Positions 8,369 through 17,330 of a DNA stretch of 64,000 nt are shown here, piece after piece; position 1 is the stretch's first letter, and each line of letters opens with the position of its first letter. The translations under genes were made by a program, and so were the position numbers. Source of the stretch: Desulforegula conservatrix Mb1Pa (GTDB taxonomy: Bacteria > Desulfobacterota > Desulfobacteria > Desulfobacterales > Desulforegulaceae); contig NZ_AUEY01000001.1 in the NCBI RefSeq assembly GCF_000426225.1, forward strand, positions 1 through 64,000. The letters are read 5' to 3'. The notes beneath the pieces were generated by a model. The model worked only from the letters and a program-made list of their open reading frames with translations. It had not been told where the DNA came from and did no database searches.

Positions 8369-8494
8369 ATTCCATTCGCATTCAAGATGAAACCAAGGCG
8401 CCAAGGAGGAGACCCGGAGGCGTACGTTGGTTGTTTCTACGTCGAGGACTTGACGACGCAGGCAACACAGGTATCGCTTGAATGCGGATGGAAT
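8369..8494. repeat. 126-bp MITE-like element with 18-bp terminal inverted repeats
   Basis: The ends 8369-8386 (ATTCCATTCGCATTCAAG) and 8477-8494 (CTTGAATGCGGATGGAAT) are inverted repeats with one mismatch. The interior has no reading frame. Its right end recurs before the CobD-like gene (33823-33842, CGCTTGAATGCGGATTGGAA) and in diverged form between hmcE and hmcF (59937-59981). It lies just past the AI-2E gene stop. Confidence 0.65.
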
Positions 8495-8609
8495 TGAAAA
8501 AAGTATTAAAGAAAACCAAATACCTCTTGACGAAGAAAACCTTATATATAATTTTTAGAATGTTTATTCTTGGAATTTGGAATCTATCTTAATCTAAAGG
8601 GAGTCTTAA

Positions 8610-9431
8610 ATGAGCGGGTACGAGTTTTATTCAGTTGAAAAAAAAGGCCAGATAGCATGGGTTTATCTTAACAGACCTGAAAAGAAAAACGCCATGAATC
8701 CTCCTGCGTGGATTGAACCTCCAAAAATTTTTGAGGAACTTGACGCTGACCCAGAAATCAGAGCCATCATACTTGCTGGCAAGGGCCCTGCTTTTTCAGC
8801 CGGAATAGACCTCATGTCCATGATGAATTTCATACCAGAGATACTTAATCCAGACCAGAAAGGCGGAGTCAAGCCCAAGCTCATAAAAAAAATCATGATG
8901 ATGCAGGATACCATGACCTGTATTGAAAAATGCAGAAAACCAGTTATTGCAGCTGTTCACGGTTTCTGCATTGGTGCCGGACTTGACATGATAACAGCTT
9001 GTGACATAAGACTTTCCACAAAAGAAGCCGTATTTTCCCTGAGAGAGGCGGCAGTTGGCTTTGTTGCAGATGTAGGAGTTCTCCAGAGAATTCAGAATAT
9101 ATGCGGTCAGGGCATCACCCGCGAACTTGCTTACACTGCAAAAAATATAAGCGGAGCGAGGGCAAAGGAAATCCTTCTTGTGAACGAAACCTTCGACACC
9201 CAGGAAGAACTTTTTGCAGCAGCAGAAAAAATGGCCCTTGATATTGCAGCCAATTCTCCTCTTGCAGTCGAGGCAACAAAAGATGTACTTAACTTCGGGA
9301 TAGGCAAGACAGTTGATGACGCACTGAAATATGTAGCGTCCATGAGTGCAAACATTATTCCTTCAAAGGATCTCTATGAAGCGGCTGCGGCCTTTGCTGA
9401 AAAGCGCAAGCCAGTCTTCACCGGAGAATAG
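8610..9431 (+). CDS. Enoyl-CoA hydratase/isomerase family, dienoyl-CoA isomerase-like
   Basis: Crotonase-fold acyl-CoA enzyme of 273 residues. The oxyanion-hole segments are PAFSAGIDLMSMM and HGFCIGAGLDMITACDI. The region CDIRLSTKEAVFSLREAAVGFVADVGVLQRI carries the acidic residues characteristic of delta3,5-delta2,4-dienoyl-CoA isomerases (ECH1 type), in particular the Asp in VADVG, rather than the two catalytic Glu of classical enoyl-CoA hydratases. It would act in oxidation of unsaturated fatty acyl-CoAs in the cytoplasm. AAAGGGAGTC precedes ATG. It stands alone, ended by a terminator hairpin at 9440. Confidence 0.88.
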   Translation: MSGYEFYSVEKKGQIAWVYLNRPEKKNAMNPPAWIEPPKIFEELDADPEIRAIILAGKGPAFSAGIDLMSMMNFIPEILNPDQKGGVKPKLIKKIMMMQDTMTCIEKCRKPVIAAVHGFCIGAGLDMITACDIRLSTKEAVFSLREAAVGFVADVGVLQRIQNICGQGITRELAYTAKNISGARAKEILLVNETFDTQEELFAAAEKMALDIAANSPLAVEATKDVLNFGIGKTVDDALKYVASMSANIIPSKDLYEAAAAFAEKRKPVFTGE

Positions 9432-9439
9432 ATTCATAC

Positions 9440-9466
9440 AGGGCCGCTTAATATGGCGGCCCTTTT
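9440..9466 (+). terminator. Rho-independent terminator after the crotonase gene
   Basis: Stem AGGGCCGC (9440-9447) / GCGGCCCT (9456-9463), 8-nt loop, followed by TTTT. It ends the crotonase transcript and lies directly before rimO; it also shows why the in-frame ATG at 9453, inside the hairpin, is not the rimO start. Confidence 0.8.
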
Positions 9467-9476
9467 AGGGAAGTTG

Positions 9477-10802
9477 ATGAAAGTTTACATTGAAACGTTA
9501 GGCTGTGTACGCAACAGCGTTGACAGTGAAATCATGGCCGGCAGGCTTGAGTCTGCCGGCCATTTGGTTATTGATGAGCCTGAGGATGCAGATGCCATAG
9601 TGGTCAACACTTGCGGCTTTGTTACTTCTGCGGTGGAAGAAGCTATTGATGTGATTATTGATCTGTCTGAGCACAAAAAAACAGGCCGGTGCAAAAGATT
9701 AATAGTCGCAGGATGCATGGCAGAGCGTTACAAGGAAAGCCTTGTTGAAGAAATGCCGGAAGCTGATTTTTTCATGGGAACAGGCTGCTATCAGGATATT
9801 GTGGAAATAGTTGAAGGCAGAAAAACCGAAAATGGCATAATTCTTTTCCCTGACCCGTTAAAATGCACCCTTCAAAACGCCGACACCCCAAGAATTCTCA
9901 GCACCGGCCATATTGGATATCTCAAAATTGCAGAAGGCTGTGACAGACACTGCACTTACTGCATAATTCCAAGACTACGAGGGAAACAGAGAAGCAGGAA
10001 AATAAAGGATATACTGTCCGAGGCAGAATCAATGATTCAGGTTGGTGTGAAGGAAATCATCCTCGTAGCCCAGGACACTACTTTCTACGGCAAGGATCTT
10101 AATTCTGGAGAAAATCTTGGCAAGCTCCTGACAGAGCTTTCATCCATGAACAAATCCATCTGGATCAGAACCCTTTACGGCAACCCTGACACCCTTGACC
10201 TTGATGTTTTAAAGACATTCAAATCCCATGACAACATCTGTCATTATTTTGACCTGCCGATCCAGCATGCATCAGACAGGGTTCTCAAAAGAATGGGCAG
10301 ACGCTATACCAATGAATTCATGAGCGATCTTTTCAAAAAAATCAGAAAAGAACTGCCGGACGCGGCCCTTAGAACCACTGTAATCACTGGTTTCCCAGGT
10401 GAGACAGACGAAGATTTCAAAATTCTTCTTGATTTTATAGAAGAAACAAGGTTCGACCATCTCGGAGCATTCATATATTCAGACGCTGAAGATATACCGT
10501 CACACAGGCTGCCTGACCATGTGGCTCCTGAAACAGCATCTTCAAGACATGAACAGATAATGGCGGTTCAGGCGGAAATTTCTTTCAAGAACTACCAAAA
10601 ATATCTGAATAATACCCTTGAAGTTATGATAGATGATGACGATCCCAACGAGGACGGCCTGTATCATGGTCATACAAAATACCAGGCCCCTGAAGTAGAC
10701 GGATACACATACGTCGACGGAGAAAACCTTAAATCCGGAGATGTTGTGAAAATAAATATTACTGACACTTTTGACTATGATCTGATCGGTGACCAGATAT
10801 GA
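9477..10802 (+). CDS. rimO: Ribosomal protein S12 methylthiotransferase RimO
   Basis: Radical-SAM enzyme that adds a methylthio group to the conserved Asp of ribosomal protein S12. The N-terminal UPF0004 domain carries Cys10, Cys46 and Cys80 for one [4Fe-4S] cluster; the radical-SAM motif is CDRHCTYC (Cys155, 159, 162); a TRAM domain closes the protein. LGC-RNSVDSE and IIPRLRGKQRSR are RimO-like rather than MiaB-like. Start at 9477 (MKVYIETLGC) has AGGGAAG upstream; the earlier ATG at 9453 lies in a terminator stem. The stop overlaps the next start by four bases (ATGA), indicating translational coupling with the prenyl synthase. Confidence 0.95.
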   Translation: MKVYIETLGCVRNSVDSEIMAGRLESAGHLVIDEPEDADAIVVNTCGFVTSAVEEAIDVIIDLSEHKKTGRCKRLIVAGCMAERYKESLVEEMPEADFFMGTGCYQDIVEIVEGRKTENGIILFPDPLKCTLQNADTPRILSTGHIGYLKIAEGCDRHCTYCIIPRLRGKQRSRKIKDILSEAESMIQVGVKEIILVAQDTTFYGKDLNSGENLGKLLTELSSMNKSIWIRTLYGNPDTLDLDVLKTFKSHDNICHYFDLPIQHASDRVLKRMGRRYTNEFMSDLFKKIRKELPDAALRTTVITGFPGETDEDFKILLDFIEETRFDHLGAFIYSDAEDIPSHRLPDHVAPETASSRHEQIMAVQAEISFKNYQKYLNNTLEVMIDDDDPNEDGLYHGHTKYQAPEVDGYTYVDGENLKSGDVVKINITDTFDYDLIGDQI

Positions 10803-11779
10803 CTGATTTGAAAAGACAGCTGGTTTCAAGACTATCTCCAGACCTTGAAAAGATTGAAAAGGCACTTGTGGCCAATCTTGATCCCAACATTGAACTTGTA
10901 AAAAAAATAGCGGGACATCTTCTCTTCAGCGGCGGCAAAAGGCTCAGACCCATATTGATGATGCTTTCGGCCCGCTCCTGCGGATATGAAAAAGAAGACG
11001 CTTCTGACTTTTCAGTTATTTTTGAATATCTCCACGCAGCGACTCTTCTACATGATGATGTTGTTGACGGAGCCCTTGTCAGAAGAGGGAATCCTGCCGC
11101 CCACACATTATGGGACGCGCCCGCAGTTGTTCTCACCGGAGACTTTCTTCTGGCAAAATCACTCGAACTTGCCGCCATGTCGAAAAACCCTGAAATAATA
11201 AGGGTAATAGCTTCAATAACCAGGGAAATGGCCCAGGGTGAAATCGACCAGATGACAAGAAAAGGAGATTTTTCACTTTCAGAAGAAGAATACATGTCTG
11301 TCATAAAAAGAAAAACAGCCGTATTGATTGAAGGTGCCTTAAAAACAGGCGCGCTTCTCTCGGGAGCAGAAAACGGGAAGACAGAAGCCCTGTCATCGTA
11401 CGGATATCATCTTGGAATGGCATTTCAGATGGCAGATGATCTGCTTGACTATACGACCGATCTTGAGACCCTTGGAAAGAATCCCGGAGCAGATCTAAGG
11501 GAAGGCAAAATGACGCTTCCTGTGATTGAATCTCTTAAGAATGCAAAATATGAAGAAAAGGAGTTCATGCTTTCAATGCTTGGAAGCACCGATTTTTCAT
11601 CGGATGATTTTGAAAAATTCATATCCCTCGCTGACAAGCACGGAGGCATTTCCTACACAAGGGAAAGAGCAGTATTCCATGTAGCGCAGGCAAAAAAAGC
11701 TCTTGAGTCCTTTAAAAGAAACACCGAGATAGAAACGCTTGAAATGTTAGCTGATTATGCATTACTCAGAAAGTCGTAA
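10799..11779 (+). CDS. Polyprenyl diphosphate synthase (IspB-like)
   Basis: Long-chain E-prenyl diphosphate synthase that extends farnesyl diphosphate with isopentenyl diphosphate, supplying the side chain of menaquinone. Visible motifs are GGKRLRP (about residue 45), the first aspartate-rich motif HDDVVDG (85-91) and the second ADDLLDYTTD (from 212). At 326 residues it has normal family length. It overlaps rimO by 4 bp and is followed after 18 bp by the next gene, so the three genes likely form one transcript. Confidence 0.93.
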   Translation: MTDLKRQLVSRLSPDLEKIEKALVANLDPNIELVKKIAGHLLFSGGKRLRPILMMLSARSCGYEKEDASDFSVIFEYLHAATLLHDDVVDGALVRRGNPAAHTLWDAPAVVLTGDFLLAKSLELAAMSKNPEIIRVIASITREMAQGEIDQMTRKGDFSLSEEEYMSVIKRKTAVLIEGALKTGALLSGAENGKTEALSSYGYHLGMAFQMADDLLDYTTDLETLGKNPGADLREGKMTLPVIESLKNAKYEEKEFMLSMLGSTDFSSDDFEKFISLADKHGGISYTRERAVFHVAQAKKALESFKRNTEIETLEMLADYALLRKS

Positions 11780-11797
11780 AAAATCAGGAGGAAAGAA

Positions 11798-13015
11798 ATG
11801 AAGCTTATTATTAATCTGATAATATCTGTTTTTTTCACACTTGTCATTGCAGGGAATGCCTTATGCGAGTCAGGCCAGGATATAATCCAGGTTCCTGCTT
11901 TCGGTACATCCCAGATACAGAAAACAGACACAATGACAGCACGAAGCGAAGCTGTCAAAAAAGCCCTTTCCAAATCCGTTGAAACAGCTCTTTTTCAGAT
12001 GATCCCCCATGAAAACCTCGCATCTGATTTCAAGAACATCGAATCAATTCTGACAGGAGATCCCGCAGCATACGTGAGGGATTATAAGGTCATCGGAGAA
12101 AACACTGTCGGCAAAGAATACAGGGTAATAGTCAACTCAAATATCATAAAGGCAAAACTTTCTGCCGCAACCCAGGCCAGCGGCATGGAATCTGCGGATT
12201 CTTTTCCTAAGGTACTCATACTTTTTTCAGAAAAACTTAATCCGGCAGATCAGGCATCATCTTGGTGGGCCGGAAACGGTGCCGGATCTTCAGTATGCGA
12301 GCCAGAAGCGGCAGCTTCCCTTATTTCAAAAAAGCTGAAAGCATCAGATCACTCCCAGCCAGCTCTTGACGAGACTGGAAAATCTGTTGTTATCTCCCCT
12401 TCCCCGACCAATGAAGAAGCTTTAAAGCTTGCCAGGGCATACAAAGCCGACATGGTTATTATCGGTCAGATCAGCGTTTCAGAGCCAGCCAACAGCGTTT
12501 CAGGAGGCCTTAAATCCTTCCCTGCCAAAGTCGAAGCAAGAATAATAAATGTAGCTGACGGAACAGAAATAGCCTCTGCTTCAGAAACTGCGTCTGCACT
12601 TAATGCCGACAGGATCGCAGGGAGCAAGCAGGCTGCAATACAGGCAACCAAACAGACAACTGCTAAACTTGCGACGGCAGCTTCCGCAGCCCTGAAAAAG
12701 ACTCCCCAGACAGCACCAGCGGCAGCCGCATCAGCAACCGGATTAAAGACAATCCCTGTTTCCATAAATGGACAGGACATTCTGGGTAAAATGATACCTA
12801 TCAGGACTGCCATGACATCAATCAAAGGAATGAAAGAAGTCAAGACCCTTGAAATGAATTACAGCAATGCAAAGCTTCAAGCATCATATGACGGGGATGC
12901 CGCGACCTTGTCCAACGAATTGGCGCTGAAAAATTTTGAAAATTTCAAAATGGAAATCAGCTCCTCCCCTGAATCAGGCATTGTGATAAACATACCTGAT
13001 CAGAAAATACAGTAA
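11798..13015 (+). CDS. Exported protein with FlgT/LPP20-like N-terminal domain
   Basis: Strong ribosome site AGGAGGAAAG. Signal peptide MKLIINLIISVFFTLVIAGNALC is followed by a domain with ARSEAVKKALSKSVETAL and AAYVRDYKVIGENTVGKEYRVIVNSNI, the pattern of FlgT N-terminal/LPP20-like modules (A..A...AL..AV plus a strand motif). A central part resembles the TolB-like domain that often follows (IIGQISVSEPA, KVEARIINVADGTEIASAS). A long Ala/Thr-rich linker leads to a C-terminal alpha-beta module. FlgT-type proteins belong to flagellar basal bodies, but no flagellar genes are near, so only a periplasmic or outer-membrane-associated role can be inferred. Confidence 0.7.
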   Translation: MKLIINLIISVFFTLVIAGNALCESGQDIIQVPAFGTSQIQKTDTMTARSEAVKKALSKSVETALFQMIPHENLASDFKNIESILTGDPAAYVRDYKVIGENTVGKEYRVIVNSNIIKAKLSAATQASGMESADSFPKVLILFSEKLNPADQASSWWAGNGAGSSVCEPEAAASLISKKLKASDHSQPALDETGKSVVISPSPTNEEALKLARAYKADMVIIGQISVSEPANSVSGGLKSFPAKVEARIINVADGTEIASASETASALNADRIAGSKQAAIQATKQTTAKLATAASAALKKTPQTAPAAAASATGLKTIPVSINGQDILGKMIPIRTAMTSIKGMKEVKTLEMNYSNAKLQASYDGDAATLSNELALKNFENFKMEISSSPESGIVINIPDQKIQ

Positions 13016-13076
13016 TTGAAAGGAAAATAATTTCTGAAAATAGAAAATAACTATTCAGCTTGGCATGTTTATTCTT

Positions 13077-13256
13077 GGAAAACCCTTTTTGCAAAAAGGG
13101 TTTTCCAAACCTTTCCCAAAAACTTTTATATTGTTTAATATCAGTATTCTGGAATCAGATCCAGCGGCCTTTTATAAGCGATATCTGAGTACAAAACGGA
13201 TAATCCAACAAATCCAAAAGTTTTTTGCTAAGCTTTTTTTCAAAAAAGCGACCTTT
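13077..13256. repeat. Bipartite hairpin repeat (X-Y), copy 1
   Basis: Half X is a near-perfect 30-nt palindrome at 13077-13106 with arms GGAAAACCCTTTTT, followed by CCTTTCCCAAAAACTTTTAT. After ~110 bp comes half Y, AAAAGTTTTTTGCTAAGC and onward (13216-13256). The AAAAACTTTT of X and the AAAAGTTTTT of Y face each other as inverted ends, so X and Y act as one unit. Four more such pairs occur in the window. Confidence 0.7.
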
Positions 13257-13262
13257 AAAAGT

Positions 13263-13389
13263 TGATGATCTCACAAAAAGTAAAAAAAGGCGTCATGCCT
13301 GACTTGATCTGGCATCCAATATTTTCAGACACTTTTGGATTCCGGCCTGCGCCGGAATGACGGTAATCGGACTTTTTAAAACGTTGTCA
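13263..13389. repeat. Dispersed palindromic repeat, family A, copy 4
   Basis: Starts GATGATCTCACAAAAAGT and ends GGACTTTTTAAAACGTTGTCA. Same internal orientation as copy 1; it abuts the bipartite repeat on its left. Confidence 0.8.
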
Positions 13390-13446
13390 AAGTTTATTTG
13401 CTGAATAATTACAATAGAAAAAATCAAAAGATTAAATGGTGATAAA

Positions 13447-14016
13447 ATGCTGGGCCCTTTACGATTCGACTCCAAATGGAGCGTGCCAAATCTCCTGACA
13501 ATTTTAAGAATTTTTCTTGTACCTTTTTTCATAATCATGGTCATCGAAAAAAGATTTGCGCCGGCTCTAAGCGCCCTGACAATTGCCGGAATAAGTGATG
13601 CCCTCGATGGTTTCATTGCCCGTTACTTCAACCAGAGGACAGAGCTTGGCTCGTATCTAGATCCGATAGCAGACAAGCTCCTTATGGTATCATCCTATGT
13701 TTGTCTTGGTTATACCGGAGTTCTTCCGGACTGGCTTTGTGTAATTGTCATAAGCAGGGATGTTCTTCTTCTGCTTGGAATAGGAATCTGTTCCGTTGCA
13801 AACATCAAGGTAGAGATAAATCCAAGCAAAATCAGTAAACTAAATACTGTTGCCCAGATTTCGACAGTCTTCTTTATCCTTCTGACAAAGGTTGTTGCCT
13901 GGAATATAAATCCGCTTGTTTATGATTTGTTCTTCTATACAACTGCATGGCTCACTTTTCTGTCTGCCTGCCAGTATGCATACAGAGGACTTAGCGTTAT
14001 AGGGCCGGACAAGTAA
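13447..14016 (+). CDS. CDP-alcohol phosphatidyltransferase (PgsA or cardiolipin-synthase type)
   Basis: A 189-residue membrane enzyme with the CDP-alcohol signature D-x2-DG-x2-AR-x8-G-x3-D-x3-D, seen as DALDGFIARYF through SYLDPIADK (about residues 56-82). SVPNLLTILRIFLVPFFI is the typical N-terminal helix of PgsA and of eukaryote-type cardiolipin synthases. The reaction joins CDP-diacylglycerol to glycerol-3-phosphate or to phosphatidylglycerol; the sequence alone does not decide which. Flanked on both sides by family A repeats. Confidence 0.88.
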   Translation: MLGPLRFDSKWSVPNLLTILRIFLVPFFIIMVIEKRFAPALSALTIAGISDALDGFIARYFNQRTELGSYLDPIADKLLMVSSYVCLGYTGVLPDWLCVIVISRDVLLLLGIGICSVANIKVEINPSKISKLNTVAQISTVFFILLTKVVAWNINPLVYDLFFYTTAWLTFLSACQYAYRGLSVIGPDK

Positions 14017-14030
14017 TCCCAATCATATTT

Positions 14031-14164
14031 GACAAGGTCGCAAAAAGTCCGATTTCCGTCATTCCGGCGCAAGCCTAAATCCAGAAGTACCTGAAAATAC
14101 AAAGATGCAGGATCAAGTCCGGCATGACTCTGACGTTCTTTTCTGACTTTTTGCAAGACCATCA
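14031..14164. repeat. Dispersed palindromic repeat, family A, copy 5
   Basis: Starts GACAAGGTCGCAAAAAGTCC and ends CTTTTTGCAAGACCATCA; opposite internal orientation to copies 1 and 4. It lies 15 bp past the stop of the phosphatidyltransferase gene. Confidence 0.82.
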
Positions 14165-14185
14165 TGTTTCAAAGAGCAATAGCAC

Positions 14186-14211
14186 CGGGGAATTCTTAAA
14201 AAAGTTCCCCG
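14186..14211 (+). terminator. Hairpin downstream of the phosphatidyltransferase gene
   Basis: Stem CGGGGAA (14186-14192) / TTCCCCG (14205-14211). It resembles half X of the bipartite repeats (GGGGAACTTTTT-type arms), so it may be a repeat remnant serving as terminator. The remainder of the gap to 14531 is A/T-rich with no convincing gene; a 70-codon frame at 14289 lacks a ribosome site and family features. Confidence 0.45.
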
Positions 14212-14531
14212 TACTCCATCTATAAAAACATCTTGATAAATTCGTCCAAGGTAGTAATGATAAAAAATCATTCTGGGCTGCCCCTGCAATGATTAAGAAT
14301 TTAACCAAGAATAATTTCAAAATGAAAATCAAATACAAATCAACTTTTTTCCGAATTGAGAATCCTTATACGGAAGCAGATCAAAAAAAAGTATCGTCAA
14401 AAATCCAAAGCCCTGAACCCAGAAGCATCATCAACCAAACCAGTACAGCCATAGCAACTCCATTCTGTTTGAAGGCCCGGCAGTCCACAAGCAAACCTTA
14501 ATAAAAACGTTATAAGAACCAGGAGATCCCC

Positions 14532-16529
14532 ATGTCCTTAATAAAGGAAGGATCATTTGCTAAAAAAGTTAAAAACATATTTATTGGCAAAGAATTAGAC
14601 CCAAACGACCATACGGTTTTCCATCGCCTGTCCCTGATAGCCTTTTTTGCCTGGGTCGGACTTGGGGCTGACGGACTTTCATCATCATGCTACGGCCCCC
14701 AGGAAGCATTTCTTGCCCTTGGAGAGCATACCTTTCTTGCAGTTTTCGTAGCCCTGGGAACTGCACTTACAATTTTCATAATCTCTGCGGGCTACTCCCA
14801 GATAATCGAACTCTTTCCACACGGAGGCGGCGGGTACATTGTCGCAAGCAAGCTGCTTTCACCCAAGATGGGGATGGTATCAGGTTGCGCCCTTCTCATA
14901 GATTATGTTCTTACCATAACTCTCTCAGTTGCGAGCGGCGCAGATGCTATATTCAGTTTTCTTCCTGAAACATGGCTCAAATACAAGATCCTGTTGGCCA
15001 TTTTCGGGGTGGTTCTGCTTACAATCATGAATATGAGGGGGGTCAAGGAGTCAATCATGGCCCTTGTACCTGTCTTCATGGTTTTCATAATCACCCACGC
15101 CATTGTCATAATATATGCACTTGTATCCCATTCGAGTCAGATCCCTGAACTCACCGCGCGAATAACGGCAGATGTAGGTCTTGCCAAATCCCAGCTGGGA
15201 TTCGCAGGCATGGCCCTTCTTGTTCTACGATCCTACAGTATGGGAGCCGGTACTTATACAGGTATCGAAGCGGTCAGTAACGGCCTTCAGATACTCAGGG
15301 AACCAAGGGAGGAAACAGGGAAGCGAACCATGCGCTACATGGCAATCTCCCTTTCAATAACAGTTGCGGGACTTATCTTCGCATACCTGCTTTTTAATGT
15401 TAAATACGAACACGGTAAAACCCTGAACGCAACGCTCTTTGAAACCATAACCAGCGGATGGGGAAGCTTTGGATATGGATTTATGCTTGTGACCCTCATA
15501 TCAGAAGCCCTGCTTCTTTTTGTTGCTGCCCAGGCAGGCTTCCTTGACGGCCCCCGCGTTCTCTCAAACATGGCCATTGACAGATGGTTTCCGGCTCGGT
15601 TTGCTCTCCTCAGCGACAGGCTGGTGACCCAGAACGGAATCCTTCTGATGGGAGTATCCTCACTTGTACTCATGATTGCGTCAGGTGGTTCCGTAGGCTG
15701 GCTCATAGTACTATACAGCATCAACGTGTTCGTTACATTTGTGCTATCCCAGCTTGGAATGGTTATTCACTGGTGGAAAGAAAGAAAAACAGCCTATCAC
15801 TGGAAAAAAGGACTGGTCATAAATGGGCTGGGACTTCTTCTCACAGGATTCATTCTTATCACCGTCATAATGACAAAATTCTTTGAAGGAGGCTGGATTA
15901 CAATAGTCATCACCGGATCCCTAGCCTTCCTCGCCCTTATGATCAAAAAGCATTATAAAGAGACTGGGCAGCTCCTAAAAAAACTGGATGTAATAGCAGA
16001 TGCAACTCTGGAAGAAATCACGAGAAAGGAAAAAAAGGGCTATACAGAAGCAGAATGCGATCCCAAAGGTAGAACCGCTGTTGTCCTTGTAAACGGATTC
16101 AACGGATTAGGCCTTCATACGCTCATGAGCGTTCTGAAATATGATATAGCGGCTTTCCATAATTATATCTTCATACAGGTCGGTGTCGTCGATGCCTCTG
16201 TTTTCAAGGGAACCGAAGAAATAAAGCGTCTGAGTGACAAAATGGACGAGGATCTTGGCAAATATGTCCGGCTCATGAAGGCAAGGGGCTATCATTCCGA
16301 GTCCATGTCCATAATCGGGACGGATCTGGTTGCAGAGGTCATGGAACTGACGCCCCAGATAGTCAAAAAATACCCTAAAGCGATTTTCTTTGGTGGTCAG
16401 ATAGTTTTCAGGGAAGACTCGATGTTCACGAGATTCCTTCATAATTATGCGGTTTTCGCACTCCAGAGGGAATTTTATAAACTTGGCCTTCCGTTCATGA
16501 TCATGCCGATTCTTGCGGATAAGGCATAA
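14532..16529 (+). CDS. APC-superfamily permease, KimA/KUP-like, with cytosolic C-terminal domain
   Basis: A 665-residue transporter with about 12 transmembrane helices and a ~170-residue C-terminal cytosolic domain. The N-terminal FAWVGLGADGLSSSCYGPQEAFLALG matches the first helix of APC-type permeases related to the potassium importer KimA (LSSDALSSVAYGTE type). GGGGYIVASKLLSPKMGMVSGCALLIDYVLTITLSVASG is likewise typical. The C-terminal part (AVVLVNGFNGLGLHTLMSV, then YPKAIFFGGQIVF) resembles a Usp-like nucleotide-binding fold. The substrate, potassium or an amino acid, cannot be settled here. CAGGAGATCCCC precedes ATG. A family A repeat begins directly after the stop. Confidence 0.85.
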   Translation: MSLIKEGSFAKKVKNIFIGKELDPNDHTVFHRLSLIAFFAWVGLGADGLSSSCYGPQEAFLALGEHTFLAVFVALGTALTIFIISAGYSQIIELFPHGGGGYIVASKLLSPKMGMVSGCALLIDYVLTITLSVASGADAIFSFLPETWLKYKILLAIFGVVLLTIMNMRGVKESIMALVPVFMVFIITHAIVIIYALVSHSSQIPELTARITADVGLAKSQLGFAGMALLVLRSYSMGAGTYTGIEAVSNGLQILREPREETGKRTMRYMAISLSITVAGLIFAYLLFNVKYEHGKTLNATLFETITSGWGSFGYGFMLVTLISEALLLFVAAQAGFLDGPRVLSNMAIDRWFPARFALLSDRLVTQNGILLMGVSSLVLMIASGGSVGWLIVLYSINVFVTFVLSQLGMVIHWWKERKTAYHWKKGLVINGLGLLLTGFILITVIMTKFFEGGWITIVITGSLAFLALMIKKHYKETGQLLKKLDVIADATLEEITRKEKKGYTEAECDPKGRTAVVLVNGFNGLGLHTLMSVLKYDIAAFHNYIFIQVGVVDASVFKGTEEIKRLSDKMDEDLGKYVRLMKARGYHSESMSIIGTDLVAEVMELTPQIVKKYPKAIFFGGQIVFREDSMFTRFLHNYAVFALQREFYKLGLPFMIMPILADKA

Positions 16530-16530
16530 A

Positions 16531-16667
16531 TGATGGACTCACAAAAAATCAAAAAAGAGCGGCGGCGTCATGGCCGGACTTAATCCGGCATCTTTGTATT
16601 CTCAGATGCTTGTGGATTCCGTCCTGCGCTGGAATGATGGGAATTGGACTTTTTGGGATCTTGTCAT
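16531..16667. repeat. Dispersed palindromic repeat, family A, copy 6
   Basis: Starts TGATGGACTCACAAAAAATC one base after the permease stop codon and ends TTTTTGGGATCTTGTCATA. The inner arm GTCATGGCCGGACTTAATCC has a one-base insertion relative to the others. Confidence 0.8.
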
Positions 16668-16726
16668 AAATTTGGTGCCGTACTGCTGTATTTATTAATA
16701 TTCCAAAACAGACCACGGGATTTACA

Positions 16727-17323
16727 ATGGCATTCACCTTTTTTTTCAGAGATCTTGCTCCACTTGAGCTTGCAGTAAGTGAGTTCTGCCCGAGGACAAG
16801 CGGAAGAAGCAGGATAAGGGTATGGGACGCAGGCTGCGCAACAGGCCAGGAACCATATACACTTTCGATGCTGCTTGCGGAAAAAATGGGCAATTTCGCT
16901 TTCAGAAATCTTAAAATCTACGCCACAGACTATGACGCACCGCTTTTAAAAACAGTCAGGGAAGCTGTTTATCCTGCAAGCGAGCTTGAAAGAATTCCCC
17001 GCGAGTATTTCGAAAAGTATTTTGAACCTGTTGACAGTCAGGGTTTATGCAGGGTTGTGGAAACCATAAGAAACAGCCTGCATATTCAGGAGCACAATCT
17101 GCTTTCCTTTGCTCCTGTAAGCGACGGATTCAGCATGATTGTGTGCAAAAATGTACTTCTGCATTTCCAGCATCATGAACGGGTAAAAGTCATTGAGATG
17201 TTTCACTCTGCGCTCGAACCGAATGGAATCATCGTGCTTGAACACACGCAGAAAATGCCTGATGAGTGCACCCGCCTTTTCAGCCAGATATCTTCATCGG
17301 GACAGGTATTCCAGAAGGTTTAA
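16727..17323 (+). CDS. CheR-like SAM-dependent methyltransferase lacking the N-terminal domain
   Basis: A 198-residue protein equivalent to the catalytic domain of CheR. It starts in MAFTFFFRDL, matching the T-FFR boundary of CheR, then has the SAM-binding WDAGCATGQEPYTLSML, the ATDYD acidic strand, and CKNVLLHFQHHERVKVIEMFHSAL with PNGIIVLEHT. The N-terminal helical domain that CheR uses on receptor methylation helices is absent, while the full-length cheR at 27911 has it. It could therefore methylate something else or work as an accessory enzyme. It is followed after 7 bp by an MBL hydrolase and lies upstream of cheW. Confidence 0.8.
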   Translation: MAFTFFFRDLAPLELAVSEFCPRTSGRSRIRVWDAGCATGQEPYTLSMLLAEKMGNFAFRNLKIYATDYDAPLLKTVREAVYPASELERIPREYFEKYFEPVDSQGLCRVVETIRNSLHIQEHNLLSFAPVSDGFSMIVCKNVLLHFQHHERVKVIEMFHSALEPNGIIVLEHTQKMPDECTRLFSQISSSGQVFQKV

Positions 17324-17330
17324 ATTTAAA

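Noticed and set aside
14289-14501. 70-codon plus-strand frame before the permease
   Set aside because: No ribosome site, A/T-driven composition, no recognisable domain, and too close to the permease promoter region.
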